From Paenibacillus tritici (GTDB lineage: Bacteria > Bacillota > Bacilli > Paenibacillales > Paenibacillaceae): a DNA stretch of 64,000 nucleotides. The translations under genes and the position numbers were made by a program. The DNA is taken from contig NZ_JABMKX010000005.1 in assembly GCF_013204885.1 (NCBI RefSeq), positions 124,001 to 188,000 of the forward strand, read 5' to 3'. The notes under the pieces were generated by a model, which had not been told where the DNA came from, searched no databases, and saw only the letters and a program-made list of their open reading frames with translations. This document shows, one piece after another, positions 16,811 through 25,546 of the stretch; position 1 is the stretch's first letter; each line of letters begins with the position of its first letter.

Positions 16811-19078
16811 ATGAAAAAAACACCGATGTTCCTGCAGCTGGCATTAATTCTATTCTGCATTATGGCTATTCCGACAGCGATCCTCACCTGGTACAGCGGG
16901 TCACAGATTATACAGAACTCCGAAGCGGCCATCGGGGAATCCACACTGGCCGGGCTCAATGCCAACCGCAGATTAAATGAGAATGCGCTTGCCAATCTGG
17001 CCCAGGATACATCGCGTCTGGCGGCGACGAATATTTTTGACCGCATCCGCAGCTTCGAGACGTACGATGAGATTAACGCCAACTACAACAATGTCAGCCT
17101 GGCGCTGTCGGTGACCAAGGAACTGCTGAATTTGAACCGCCGGGTAGACGGTGTGTACTCCTCCTTTTTTTACCTGAAGGATTCGGATTATGTCTTCTCC
17201 ACGGACAACAGCATCACGACACTGGCGCGTTATGAATCCATCGGATGGATCACAGAAGCGCTTGAAGGACGCCGGGGGATCAGCGGGGTGTGGGTTCCCC
17301 GTAAGCTGGCGTCGGGTGAGCATGTTGTATCGTATGTGTACCCGCTCAACCGTCTCTCTACCACCACAAGCGGAACTATTGTCGTCAATATGAAGGAGAG
17401 CCAGATCGGCAAATATCTGCATGCCGCTGAGGCCGGCAACAGCAACGATCTGCTGCTGGACGCTGACGGCAAAGTGATCTCCTTCAATGACCGGTCCCTG
17501 CTGCTCTCTGACGGCCGCAAGCTGCCCTTCCTGCAGGAGATCCTGAATCAGGAATCCAGTGAAGGCTACACGTTCCGCGAGCTGGACGGCAACCGGATGG
17601 TATACGCCTGGAACCGCTCGTCCTTGTCCGGATGGTGGAATGTCAGCTGGAGCTCCATGGATGAGCTGATGAGCAAGTCAAGGGAGATGCAGGGGAATAT
17701 CATTCTGCTTACCGGAGCGATCATCGTACTCGGGACGCTGCTTGCCGTCTTCCTGGCGACCTGGCTGTCCAGGCCGCTGAGGCAGCTGGTACAGATGATA
17801 CGCTCGAAGAGCGATCTGGGCGTCGTGAACAAGAATGAGCTGGCCTTCCTGAACCTGGCGTTCAAGCGGATGCAGGAGGAGGAAGAGAGCCTGTTCCAAC
17901 TGCTTCAGGAGCGTGAGCAGGATACCCGCAGCCTGGCTGTACACCGTCTTCTGCGCGGTGAGCTTCCGCCGCGGATCATGGAGGTTTTTCCGTATCCGTG
18001 TTATAGGGTGGTGGTTGTCGCCATCGACCAGTACAGAAGGTATGTGGGCAATACCAATGTGGAGACGCGCAGCTATCACCGGTATCTGCTGGGTGCCAGG
18101 TATGAGAGCCTGTTCCCGGATGGAATGGTCGCCCGCAGCGTCTACCACAATGAAGGCTGTATGGTGATCGTACTGAATTATGCCTTGGAGGAGGGGGATG
18201 AGCACGGCCGTCTTGTGCATCAGGCGCTCGAAGAAGTCCGGGACCAGTCACTCGAACTGCTGGAGCATTCGGTAACGGTTGGAGTAAGCGAACTGGCGGA
18301 TGGTCCCGAGAGGGTGACCCTGCGGCTGTTTGAAGCGATGGAAGTGATCAAGCGCCGGATGATCAACGGGGCCGGAGCCATTATGTACTGGCATGACGAA
18401 GAGGAGAACAGCCGCAAGTATCTGGACTCCGAGAGCAGCGAGCGGCGGATTCTCAACTTCCTGGATGCCGGTGAGCTGGCCGGAATCTACAAAGAACTCC
18501 AGAATATCCGCAGCCGGATCTCCGCAGAGGACAATATTTCCTACGATAATATAATGTTCATCTATTATCAGCTGATGGGGGCGACCCTCAAGCATCTCCG
18601 GGAGAACCATCTCGGGACCGGACGGATGATTATGGGCAGAGGCAATGTATACTCAATGCTCGCTGCCACGGATACTCTGGATGAGCTGGAGGAGTACCTG
18701 TATGATTTTTACTGTGAGATTGTACAGAGTCTGGACCACAGCACCCCTGAGACCAATTATGCGCAGCGGATTACCGAATATCTGAAGCAGCATTACCGGG
18801 AAGAGATTGTCTTCGAGGATATGGCCAAGCAGATTGGCATCAGCTACTCCTATATGCGCAAGATTGTTTACGAGCAAACCGGAAGCAGTATGATTGATTT
18901 CGTGAATCAGCTGCGGATCGAGAAGGCCAAGGAGCTGCTGCGGGATTCCGAACTGACGATCAAGCAGATTGCCGCAGAGGTCGGTTATTATAATGTTCAG
19001 AGCTTCAACCGCTTCTTCCGTAAGTATGAGGGCATGCCGCCAAGCGGCTACAAATCGGCGAAGAGCAAGAGTTCTTAG
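16811..19078 (+). CDS. Membrane-bound AraC-family regulator (extracellular sensor + HTH)
   Basis: A 755-residue one-component sensor-regulator. TM1 spans residues ~9-29 and an extracytoplasmic sensor region of Cache type ~30-295. TM2 (IILLTGAIIVLGTLLAVFLA, ~297-319) is followed by a HAMP-like linker (RPLRQLVQMI), a long cytoplasmic middle region and a C-terminal AraC/XylS double HTH (~660-755: EDMAKQIGISYSYMRKIV, IKQIAAEVGYYNVQSFNRFF). This design is typical of Paenibacillus regulators that sense sugars outside and switch on a neighbouring ABC importer, here the downstream permease-permease-lipoprotein genes. The ATG at 16811 has AGGGGG 7 bases upstream. A consensus cre site upstream points to catabolite repression. 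The ligand is unknown. Confidence 0.88.
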   Translation: MKKTPMFLQLALILFCIMAIPTAILTWYSGSQIIQNSEAAIGESTLAGLNANRRLNENALANLAQDTSRLAATNIFDRIRSFETYDEINANYNNVSLALSVTKELLNLNRRVDGVYSSFFYLKDSDYVFSTDNSITTLARYESIGWITEALEGRRGISGVWVPRKLASGEHVVSYVYPLNRLSTTTSGTIVVNMKESQIGKYLHAAEAGNSNDLLLDADGKVISFNDRSLLLSDGRKLPFLQEILNQESSEGYTFRELDGNRMVYAWNRSSLSGWWNVSWSSMDELMSKSREMQGNIILLTGAIIVLGTLLAVFLATWLSRPLRQLVQMIRSKSDLGVVNKNELAFLNLAFKRMQEEEESLFQLLQEREQDTRSLAVHRLLRGELPPRIMEVFPYPCYRVVVVAIDQYRRYVGNTNVETRSYHRYLLGARYESLFPDGMVARSVYHNEGCMVIVLNYALEEGDEHGRLVHQALEEVRDQSLELLEHSVTVGVSELADGPERVTLRLFEAMEVIKRRMINGAGAIMYWHDEEENSRKYLDSESSERRILNFLDAGELAGIYKELQNIRSRISAEDNISYDNIMFIYYQLMGATLKHLRENHLGTGRMIMGRGNVYSMLAATDTLDELEEYLYDFYCEIVQSLDHSTPETNYAQRITEYLKQHYREEIVFEDMAKQIGISYSYMRKIVYEQTGSSMIDFVNQLRIEKAKELLRDSELTIKQIAAEVGYYNVQSFNRFFRKYEGMPPSGYKSAKSKSS

Positions 19079-19311
19079 GCGCCTTTGTTTGATGTAGCAC
19101 CGTTCGCTAGAAGGACAGAATTCCTCTAATACAAATATGAATTACAACCCAAACGTTCAGCCAACCGAATACAATGGGCCACCGCGAAGAGAACCGGACC
19201 CATTGTATGCGAAAACAAACATGTCTTGCAAGGCACAACTCCAGCATGAAAATGAGCAGCGTGGCTAAAAACAGAAAGTCATCTGTTCATTTATTTAACA
19301 AATTTCAACGG

Positions 19312-19410
19312 AAAACCGAACACAATTGGACTGGACGCGCCACTTAGGCCATGCGTTTATCGCAGTGCCAGACATATTTTCACAGAAAAACCGAACACAA
19401 TTGGACTGGA
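19312..19410. repeat. 24-nt direct repeat pair upstream of the sugar permease gene
   Basis: A 24-base sequence starting AAAACCGAACACAATTGG occurs at 19312-19335 and exactly again at 19387-19410 (75 bases apart), each followed by a GCGCC. A degenerate version (AACCGAATACAATGGGCC) lies near 19153. These may be regulator-binding sites in the 663-base gap 19079-19741, or remnants of a duplicated segment. Confidence 0.8.
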
Positions 19411-19486
19411 AGCGCCGCGGACCCATTGATCGTCCATTAGAGCGGGAGGTTGTCCCGGTAGTTCAGGTTACGTTCTAACCATAAAA

Positions 19487-19500
19487 TGAAAACGCTTTAT
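19487..19500. promoter_or_regulatory. cre-like site upstream of the permease operon
   Basis: TGAAAACGCTTTAT matches the cre consensus except for the last two bases. It lies about 240 bases before the permease start. Confidence 0.45.
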
Positions 19501-19657
19501 TAATTTTGGGAATACCTATCAGATTTGATTATGGCGCTGCTGTGGAGGCCTTGGGGGCCGGGCTTCAATCATTTTTGACGGGTGATCATCATTACTCATG
19601 ATATTCAAGCCCGGGCAAAGGGGATAGCATAGGAATCGGGCCAGAAGCAAGAGGCCG

Positions 19658-19707
19658 GCAAGCCAAGGCAAGCCGATGTAAGCCCACGCAAGCTAACGCA
19701 AGCTAAT
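19658..19707. repeat. Ten-base direct repeats GCAAGCYRAN
   Basis: Five imperfect repeats (GCAAGCCAAG, GCAAGCCGAT, GTAAGCCCAC, GCAAGCTAAC, GCAAGCTAAT) run head to tail one helical turn apart, 35 bases before the permease gene. Confidence 0.7.
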
Positions 19708-19741
19708 CAAAAGCCAATTCAAGAAGAATTCAAGGCAGGGG

Positions 19742-20707
19742 GTGAATAGGTTGAAAGCTGCAAGCGCTTCACCAACAAATCACAGTCCTTTATTAAGAAG
19801 AAAACAGGGATTCGGCTATTACTTACAGCGGGATTGGCAGCTCTATCTGCTCGTGATGCTTCCGCTGGCTTTTGTAATCGTATTCAAATATTTGCCGATG
19901 ACCGGGCTTGTTATCGCCTTCAAGGACTACAAGATCGCCAGAGGCTTCTGGGGCAGTGAATGGGCCGGGATGCAGGTCTTCCAGGATCTCTTCGCTAAGC
20001 CTGATTTCATCCGGGCCGTCCGCAACACACTGCTGCTTAATGTGCTGGACCTCTGCTTCAGCTTCACGATGCCCATCGTGCTGGCGCTGCTGCTGAATGA
20101 GATCAAAAGCATACGGTTCAAACGCATCAATCAGACGGTGCTGTATTTGCCCCATTTCCTGTCCTGGGTCATTATCGGGGCCATCGCTTACCAGCTTCTC
20201 AGTGAGGGCGGCGGTGTTGTCAACAATCTGATAGAGCTCATGGGCGGCACCCGGATTCCCTTCCTGCAGCAGGACACCAACTGGCTGATCAGCTATCTGG
20301 TCATCGGGGTGTGGCAGAGTATGGGCTGGGGCACGATTATCTATCTGGCGGCGATGAGCGGGATTAACCCGGAGATGTATGAAGCAGCTACGGTGGACGG
20401 GGCAGGCCGCTGGAGAAAGGTATGGAACATTACGCTTCCCTCCATCCGGGCGACGATTGTAACCTTGCTGATTATGGCGCTGGGAAAAGTAATGGACGGC
20501 TCCTTCGAGCGCATATACGCGCTGCAGAATAAGGCGACCACGGAGTTCACCACCACGATACCGGTCCTGGTATACCGCTGGGGGATCGAGAGCGGCAATT
20601 TCAGCAGGGCAACTGCCATCGGATTATTCCAGTCCGTGATCGGCATTATACTGGTCATCTCCGCTGACCGCGTGGCCAAGAAGCTTGGCGAGGATGGGAT
20701 TTTGTAG
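19742..20707 (+). CDS. Sugar ABC transporter permease, LplB/YteP type
   Basis: A 321-residue inner-membrane subunit of a CUT1 carbohydrate importer (COG4209 style). It has six predicted helices beginning LYLLVMLPLAFVIVFKYLP and the LplB-type FKDYKIARGFWGSEWAG segment. The EAA coupling motif EAATVDGAGRWRKVWNITLP docks the ATPase. No ATPase gene is present in the cluster; such importers commonly share an MsmX-type ATPase encoded elsewhere. The GTG at 19742 is the longest start; a TTG at 19751 has better spacing from GGGGG and could be the true start. The second permease follows after 14 bases. Confidence 0.88.
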   Translation: MNRLKAASASPTNHSPLLRRKQGFGYYLQRDWQLYLLVMLPLAFVIVFKYLPMTGLVIAFKDYKIARGFWGSEWAGMQVFQDLFAKPDFIRAVRNTLLLNVLDLCFSFTMPIVLALLLNEIKSIRFKRINQTVLYLPHFLSWVIIGAIAYQLLSEGGGVVNNLIELMGGTRIPFLQQDTNWLISYLVIGVWQSMGWGTIIYLAAMSGINPEMYEAATVDGAGRWRKVWNITLPSIRATIVTLLIMALGKVMDGSFERIYALQNKATTEFTTTIPVLVYRWGIESGNFSRATAIGLFQSVIGIILVISADRVAKKLGEDGIL

Positions 20708-20721
20708 AAAGGAGAGGAACC

Positions 20722-21621
20722 ATGAAAGCAATAGCCGGAGGCTCTGCCGCTCCCAATAAAGCACGTATAGATATCTGGGAATCGCTGATCCGCCTCGTCA
20801 TCGTCATTATTTCGTTAATCTGCCTGCTGCCGTTTATTCATGTGGTATCGAAATCACTCAGCTCGGACTCCTTTGTCATTGCCAACAAGGTGTTCCTGTG
20901 GCCGCAGGGCTTCACCATCGAAGCGTACCGTAAAATCTTCGCGGATGCCAGCATCCTCCGTTCCTTGTATATCACGATCATTGTGACCGTGCTGTTCACG
21001 ATTCTGGGCATGATTCTGACGATCTGTGCCGCCTATCCGCTGTCCAGGGCGCAGTTCAAGGGCCGGAGGGTGATCACCTTCATTTTCCTGTTCACCATGT
21101 ACTTCAGCGGAGGCATCATTCCCGACTATATGAACATCAATAATCTGGGACTGATGGATACGATCTGGTCACTGGTTCTGCCGCTCTCCTTCAGCGCCTT
21201 CAATCTGCTGATTATGAAGACCTCGCTGACCAGCGGAATTCCCGTAAGTCTGGAAGAGTCTGCGCGGATTGACGGTGCCGGGCATTTCCGCATCCTGTTC
21301 AGCATTGTTCTGCCTTTGTCCAAGCCGATCATGGCGACACTTGCGCTCTTCTACGCCGTTGGGCGCTGGAATGCCTACCAGGACGCACTGTTCTATATCA
21401 AGCATGAAATCTCGCTCCGGCCGCTGCAGCTCAAGCTGTATTATCTGGTCATTCAGGCGAGTGAAAGCTTCCAGCTCGAGGCCAGTCAGGTGCAGCTCAG
21501 CAATCCCGAAGTCCTGAAGGCATCCGTGGTTGTATTTGCTACCTTACCGATTCTCTGTGTGTATCCGTTCGTCCAGAAATATTTCGTTCAAGGGGTTATG
21601 CTCGGGGCCGTTAAGGAGTAA
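20722..21621 (+). CDS. Sugar ABC transporter permease, LplC/YtcP type
   Basis: A 299-residue second permease of the same importer (COG0395). It has six helices, a typical opening (LIRLVIVIISLICLLPFIHVV) and the EAA motif EESARIDGAGHFRILFSIVL. The C-terminus PFVQKYFVQGVMLGAVKE is the family hallmark. The ribosome site is AAAGGAGAGG. It lies between the first permease and the binding lipoprotein, and the same regulator is expected to control all three. Confidence 0.9.
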   Translation: MKAIAGGSAAPNKARIDIWESLIRLVIVIISLICLLPFIHVVSKSLSSDSFVIANKVFLWPQGFTIEAYRKIFADASILRSLYITIIVTVLFTILGMILTICAAYPLSRAQFKGRRVITFIFLFTMYFSGGIIPDYMNINNLGLMDTIWSLVLPLSFSAFNLLIMKTSLTSGIPVSLEESARIDGAGHFRILFSIVLPLSKPIMATLALFYAVGRWNAYQDALFYIKHEISLRPLQLKLYYLVIQASESFQLEASQVQLSNPEVLKASVVVFATLPILCVYPFVQKYFVQGVMLGAVKE

Positions 21622-21685
21622 TCTGGCGCTCTGATATATAGTTGATCTTGTGGAATCCGACAATAATAAATGGGGGGAACCTAAG

Positions 21686-23335
21686 ATGAATACAAGAAGC
21701 GTATATTCATTAATGATGGCATCAGTCATGACGGCCGGCCTGCTGGCCGGATGCTCGGGGGGGAACAACACCAAGAAGGCTGCGGAATCCAGCAGTACAC
21801 CGGCCGGGACAGCCGCAGCGACGAACCAGGCCGAAGGCGCCTATCCTGATCATTCCAAGGGCTTCGGGCAAAAAGTCTCGCTGGATATTCCGGTATATGA
21901 GCGCGCCTATGAAGGCTGGAATGTGTCCGATAACTACTACACCCGCTGGGTGCAGGCGGAATTCGGCGACAAATACAATATAGAGGTTAACTATGTGCCG
22001 ATTACCCGCGCCAAGGAAGTGACGGATTACGAGCAGCTGCTGGCTTCGCACAAAGCCCCGGATATCATTTTCCACTACGATATGCCGCAAGCGCTTACTT
22101 ACTATGGTGAGGATGTGATGCAGCCGCTAGACTATGCTGAGATTCAAAATTATGCGCCAACCTACTGGAAGAACATGGGCGAGACGATTGAACAGTATGG
22201 TTCCGTCGATGACCAGAAAACCTTCTTCTTCGCGGCACGCCCTGAGGCCGACAACTTTGTCAACATTATCCGCAAGGACTGGGTGGAGAAGGTAGGCATG
22301 AAGGTTGAGGATTTGACCTCGCTTGAGAAGTACAATGAGATGCTGATCAAGTGGAAAGAAGCCGGACTTGGCGTGACCGCCGGTACCCTGCTGCAGAACT
22401 TCTTCAACTTCAATTATCCGTTCCGTGAATGGCCGGTAGACGCCAAATACCGTGCGCTGTATTCCGACCTTAGCGTGGCAGATCTTACTACGAAGGATAC
22501 GGAGGCTTACCTGCGTAACCTCAACTATCAGTACAATAACGGACTGCTCGATAAGGAATTCTACCTGCGCAATGATGAGCCTAAGACCAAAGCGGAATTC
22601 GTAGCAGGCAAAACAGGCAACTTCGCCTTCTATCTCGCCAATAACACGGATGTCTTTGCAGCTACGCTGCAGAACAACCCGGATGCCGAGTTTGCTGTAG
22701 TGCCTCCTTATGCAGGTGTTCCTGAAGGCAATAAGCCTCAAGGGCGCGCTTACTGGCCATTCGGCTTCATCATGGGGATTAACTATGAATCTACGCCGGA
22801 AGAACGGGCAGCGGTCTGGATGTATCTTGAATGGCTCAGCCAGCCGGAGAACCTGTTCAAATTCCAGAACGGGATCGAAGGGGAGAACTATACGCTGGAC
22901 GCAGACGGCATCGCGTTGAAGAATCCGGACTACAAAGGCGAAGCCGTTCTGGCACAGAACAATAACAAGGACTATTGGGGCCTTGTAACCGAAATCGCCC
23001 AGTACCCGGATGAGGCCAAGACCCGCACGGCCAACCTGCGGAACTGGGCACCGGCCGGCTACGAGACACTGGCTGATGATCTGGTGAAGTACTATGACGA
23101 GGTGGCCGAATTCCGCACACCGGATGCCCTGTTCAATGTAGTGCTGGAGAAGGTGAACGAGTACAAAGCAGACCTGAACACGCTGTTCCAGGAGCTGTAC
23201 GTGAAGGTGGTACTCGCTCCGGAAGCTGAATTCGATGCCACTTATGAAGCTGCCAAGAAGACCTACCTGGACGCAGGCTACCAGGAGATCCTTGACGAGA
23301 AGCAGGCCGCGATTGATGCAGGCAAATTCCGTTAA
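21686..23335 (+). CDS. Extracellular sugar-binding lipoprotein (LplA-like)
   Basis: A 549-residue substrate-binding protein. The signal peptide ends in a lipobox, LLAGC, with the lipidated Cys at residue 23, followed by a Ser/Thr/Ala-rich linker. The mature protein resembles family 1 oligosaccharide-binding proteins (COG1653) of the long LplA type. The ATG at 21686 follows GGGGGG; an upstream in-frame start (21650) would put a charged stretch before the signal peptide and is rejected. The ligand is unknown: oligosaccharides or plant cell-wall sugars would fit the GH43 enzyme elsewhere in the window, but this is inference. Confidence 0.9.
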   Translation: MNTRSVYSLMMASVMTAGLLAGCSGGNNTKKAAESSSTPAGTAAATNQAEGAYPDHSKGFGQKVSLDIPVYERAYEGWNVSDNYYTRWVQAEFGDKYNIEVNYVPITRAKEVTDYEQLLASHKAPDIIFHYDMPQALTYYGEDVMQPLDYAEIQNYAPTYWKNMGETIEQYGSVDDQKTFFFAARPEADNFVNIIRKDWVEKVGMKVEDLTSLEKYNEMLIKWKEAGLGVTAGTLLQNFFNFNYPFREWPVDAKYRALYSDLSVADLTTKDTEAYLRNLNYQYNNGLLDKEFYLRNDEPKTKAEFVAGKTGNFAFYLANNTDVFAATLQNNPDAEFAVVPPYAGVPEGNKPQGRAYWPFGFIMGINYESTPEERAAVWMYLEWLSQPENLFKFQNGIEGENYTLDADGIALKNPDYKGEAVLAQNNNKDYWGLVTEIAQYPDEAKTRTANLRNWAPAGYETLADDLVKYYDEVAEFRTPDALFNVVLEKVNEYKADLNTLFQELYVKVVLAPEAEFDATYEAAKKTYLDAGYQEILDEKQAAIDAGKFR

Positions 23336-23370
23336 CCCGGGGTAAGTCTGGCTTAGTATAGCAAAAGAAT

Positions 23371-23415
23371 TACCCGGCAGGCCAATCCGTTACGTTACGG
23401 TGGCTTGCCGGGTGA
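23371..23415. terminator. Hairpin terminator between lipoprotein gene and lysR
   Basis: ACCCGGCAGGCCA pairs with TGGCTTGCCGGGT (one mismatch) between convergent genes. The T tract is weak. Confidence 0.6.
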
Positions 23416-23441
23416 TTTCTCTGTTATCGCTTATTCGCGGC

Positions 23442-24341
23442 TTAATCGCGGGCGTTCAGGAATACGTCCTCCGTCACCTGGACAAGGCAGCGCGCCGCCG
23501 TACTGAGTCCGCCGCTGCCCTGATAGATCAGACAAGTGGTCCGCTGCGTCTGCTCCAGCTCTTTGATGTGCAGGGAGACCAGCCCCCCGCCGTTCAGCAG
23601 CTCCGGGCGGAGATAGGAATTCGGCAGCAGCGCGGCAGCCTTAATCGTTGGCAGCAGACGGACGATGGCTTCGAAGGAGTCGATCTCCATCCGTACATCA
23701 GGATCAACCCCGCAGCGCTGGAACAGATCGTCGGTGGTCCGGCGGTACCAGGTGCCCTTGGAGAAGAGGATCATCGGCAGCCGGGAGAGATGCTCCATGG
23801 TGAGCCGCTGGGTCAGAGTCAGCGGATGATGCTCGGAGACAACCAGCCGGAGCTGGTCCTCGAAGAGCGGGATGCAGCGCAGGCCCGGCTCCTGTACCTG
23901 GGAGGCAATGATGGCCACATCGCATTTGCCTTCGCTGACTGCGGTGACCATCTCATGCGTCTTCCCGGTGATCAGCTTCAGCTCGGCTGCCGGATACTGC
24001 TCCGTATAGGCTTTCACCAGCGGAGGCAGTGTGGTCTGCAGGGTGGTCAGGCTGGCGCCGAGGGTCACCAGCTGCGGCTCGCCTTCCTTGAATATAGATA
24101 AGGCTTCGAGGAATTTGGAACGCTGCTGCCGCTGCTCCAGCGCATAGGTGTAGGTGAGGCGCCCAACCTCTGTAAGCTCCAGCCGTTTGCCGAAGCGGTT
24201 GAACAGGGCGACACCGAGCCGTTCCTCCAGCTTGGAGATTTTGCGGGAGAGGGCCGGCTGGGAGAGATTGAGCTGGCGGGAGGCCCGGTTCAGGCTGGAG
24301 TGCTCCACTACCGCAGCAAAAGCATCTAGATCATCATACAT
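23442..24341 (-). CDS. LysR-family regulator divergent from sdhCAB
   Basis: A 299-residue LysR-type regulator. The N-terminal winged HTH (DLDAFAAVVEHSSLNRASRQ, then LSQPALSRKISKLEERLG) is followed by a two-lobed effector domain. The ATG at 24341 has AAAGGAG 9 bases upstream; the upstream in-frame ATG at 24422 lacks a ribosome site. It is transcribed away from the succinate dehydrogenase genes over a ~400-base AT-rich gap, the usual arrangement when a LysR protein controls its divergent neighbour, so control of sdhCAB by this protein is plausible. Confidence 0.85.
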   Translation of the reverse strand: MYDDLDAFAAVVEHSSLNRASRQLNLSQPALSRKISKLEERLGVALFNRFGKRLELTEVGRLTYTYALEQRQQRSKFLEALSIFKEGEPQLVTLGASLTTLQTTLPPLVKAYTEQYPAAELKLITGKTHEMVTAVSEGKCDVAIIASQVQEPGLRCIPLFEDQLRLVVSEHHPLTLTQRLTMEHLSRLPMILFSKGTWYRRTTDDLFQRCGVDPDVRMEIDSFEAIVRLLPTIKAAALLPNSYLRPELLNGGGLVSLHIKELEQTQRTTCLIYQGSGGLSTAARCLVQVTEDVFLNARD

Positions 24342-24492
24342 TGGATAGCGCTCCTTTGTGTTCAGACTGTGATAAAAAGCATAGCCGGTGAACCGGAGTT
24401 CTCCTGCCGAACAGGATGGCAACCCTGGATTGTACGTATATGTCGAATCTAAATGAGAATTATTATCACATAAAAAATATTCTTATGCGTTT

Positions 24493-24522
24493 ATTGTATA
24501 ACGATTAATAATTAGATTGCAA
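24493..24522 (-). promoter_or_regulatory. Candidate promoter of the lysR gene
   Basis: On the minus strand, TTGCAA (24517-24522), 18 bases, TACAAT (24493-24498). The surrounding ATTAATAAT and ATAAAAAATATTCTTAT repeats are AT-rich dyads of the sort LysR proteins bind. Confidence 0.45.
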
Positions 24523-24713
24523 TTCCCTTATAAGCGAAAAAAGAGTAACATGAAAAGTGACACAAGATATTCACATATTGTGAATAATAGAGCAAAGTCC
24601 GGGAAAACAAATGGATAGTGGTGCAAACAGACTATTTGCCGCTGAATCAAGCCTGCCGCTTCCCTGTTTCAACTGTACTCCCGGCAGTGTATGCTCTTTA
24701 CAAAGACTACTTG

Positions 24714-24727
24714 TGAAAACGCTGTTT
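24714..24727. promoter_or_regulatory. cre-like site before sdhC
   Basis: TGAAAACGCTGTTT matches the first ten positions of the cre consensus and lies 24 bases before the sdhC start. Catabolite repression of sdh is known in Bacillus. Confidence 0.35.
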
Positions 24728-24750
24728 TATATGGAAAGGGGACACTTTGC

Positions 24751-25416
24751 ATGAGAGGATTTTATTCCAGAAAGATTCATTCCTTGCTCGGCGTTATCCC
24801 GCTTGGGGCCTTTTTCCTTGAGCACATGCTGACGAACTTCGCAGCAGTAGAGGGTGGCGCTTCCGGTTTCACAGACAGTGTGCTATGGCTGAACAGCCTG
24901 CCGCTGGTCTTCTTCCTGGAATTGTTCGGCATCTGGCTGCCGCTGCTGTACCACGGGGTGTACGGCCTGTACATCGCCTACCAGTCGAAGCCGAACCTGA
25001 ACCGCTACAATCTCGAGAGAAACTGGAGATATACGCTGCAGCGGATCAGCGGAGTCGTCACCTTCATCTTCATTGTCTGGCATCTGTGGGACACCCGTGT
25101 CCAGGTAGCGCTCGGTAAAGTGGAGCATGATGAGCTTGGCGGTGTCATGCATAACATTGTGACCCAGCCGCTGCTGATGACGCTTTACATCGTCGGTATC
25201 GTGGCGGCCTGCTTCCATTTCTCCAACGGTCTATGGTCGTTCCTGATCAGCTGGGGAATTACGGTTGGCCCGCGCTCCCAGAGAGTATCATCCGTTCTTT
25301 GCCTGGGTATTTTTGTTCTCGTTACCTTCATGTTCGTACTGTCACTGGTAACGTTCCGTAACGATGAATTCCAGGCCACCGCTGCGGCGATGCAGTCATT
25401 GCGCAGTTTCATTTAA
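24751..25416 (+). CDS. sdhC: Succinate dehydrogenase cytochrome b558 subunit
   Basis: A 221-residue membrane anchor of complex II. It has five hydrophobic helices with the haem/quinone-site histidines in the expected places (FYSRKIHSLLGVIPLG, LPLLYHGVYGLY, FIVWHLWDTR, AACFHFSNGLWSF). It binds two haems b and passes electrons from SdhB to menaquinone. The ATG at 24751 follows AAAGGGGA; an in-frame start at 24691 is unsupported. First gene of sdhCAB. Confidence 0.93.
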   Translation: MRGFYSRKIHSLLGVIPLGAFFLEHMLTNFAAVEGGASGFTDSVLWLNSLPLVFFLELFGIWLPLLYHGVYGLYIAYQSKPNLNRYNLERNWRYTLQRISGVVTFIFIVWHLWDTRVQVALGKVEHDELGGVMHNIVTQPLLMTLYIVGIVAACFHFSNGLWSFLISWGITVGPRSQRVSSVLCLGIFVLVTFMFVLSLVTFRNDEFQATAAAMQSLRSFI

Positions 25417-25546
25417 GAACATACAGGTGTGTGGATGCGATTAACTTATGCTGACACCACTTAAGCCTATGCTTCCGAAGCGAGTTTTGCTGCATAGCTA
25501 TCTCTAAGAAGCGGATCTTCCGCAAAACTTTTAGGAGGGAACAATC

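Noticed and set aside
19081..19741. A small gene in the gap before the permeases
   Set aside because: No open frame with a ribosome site; the segment is filled with repeats and a cre-like site.
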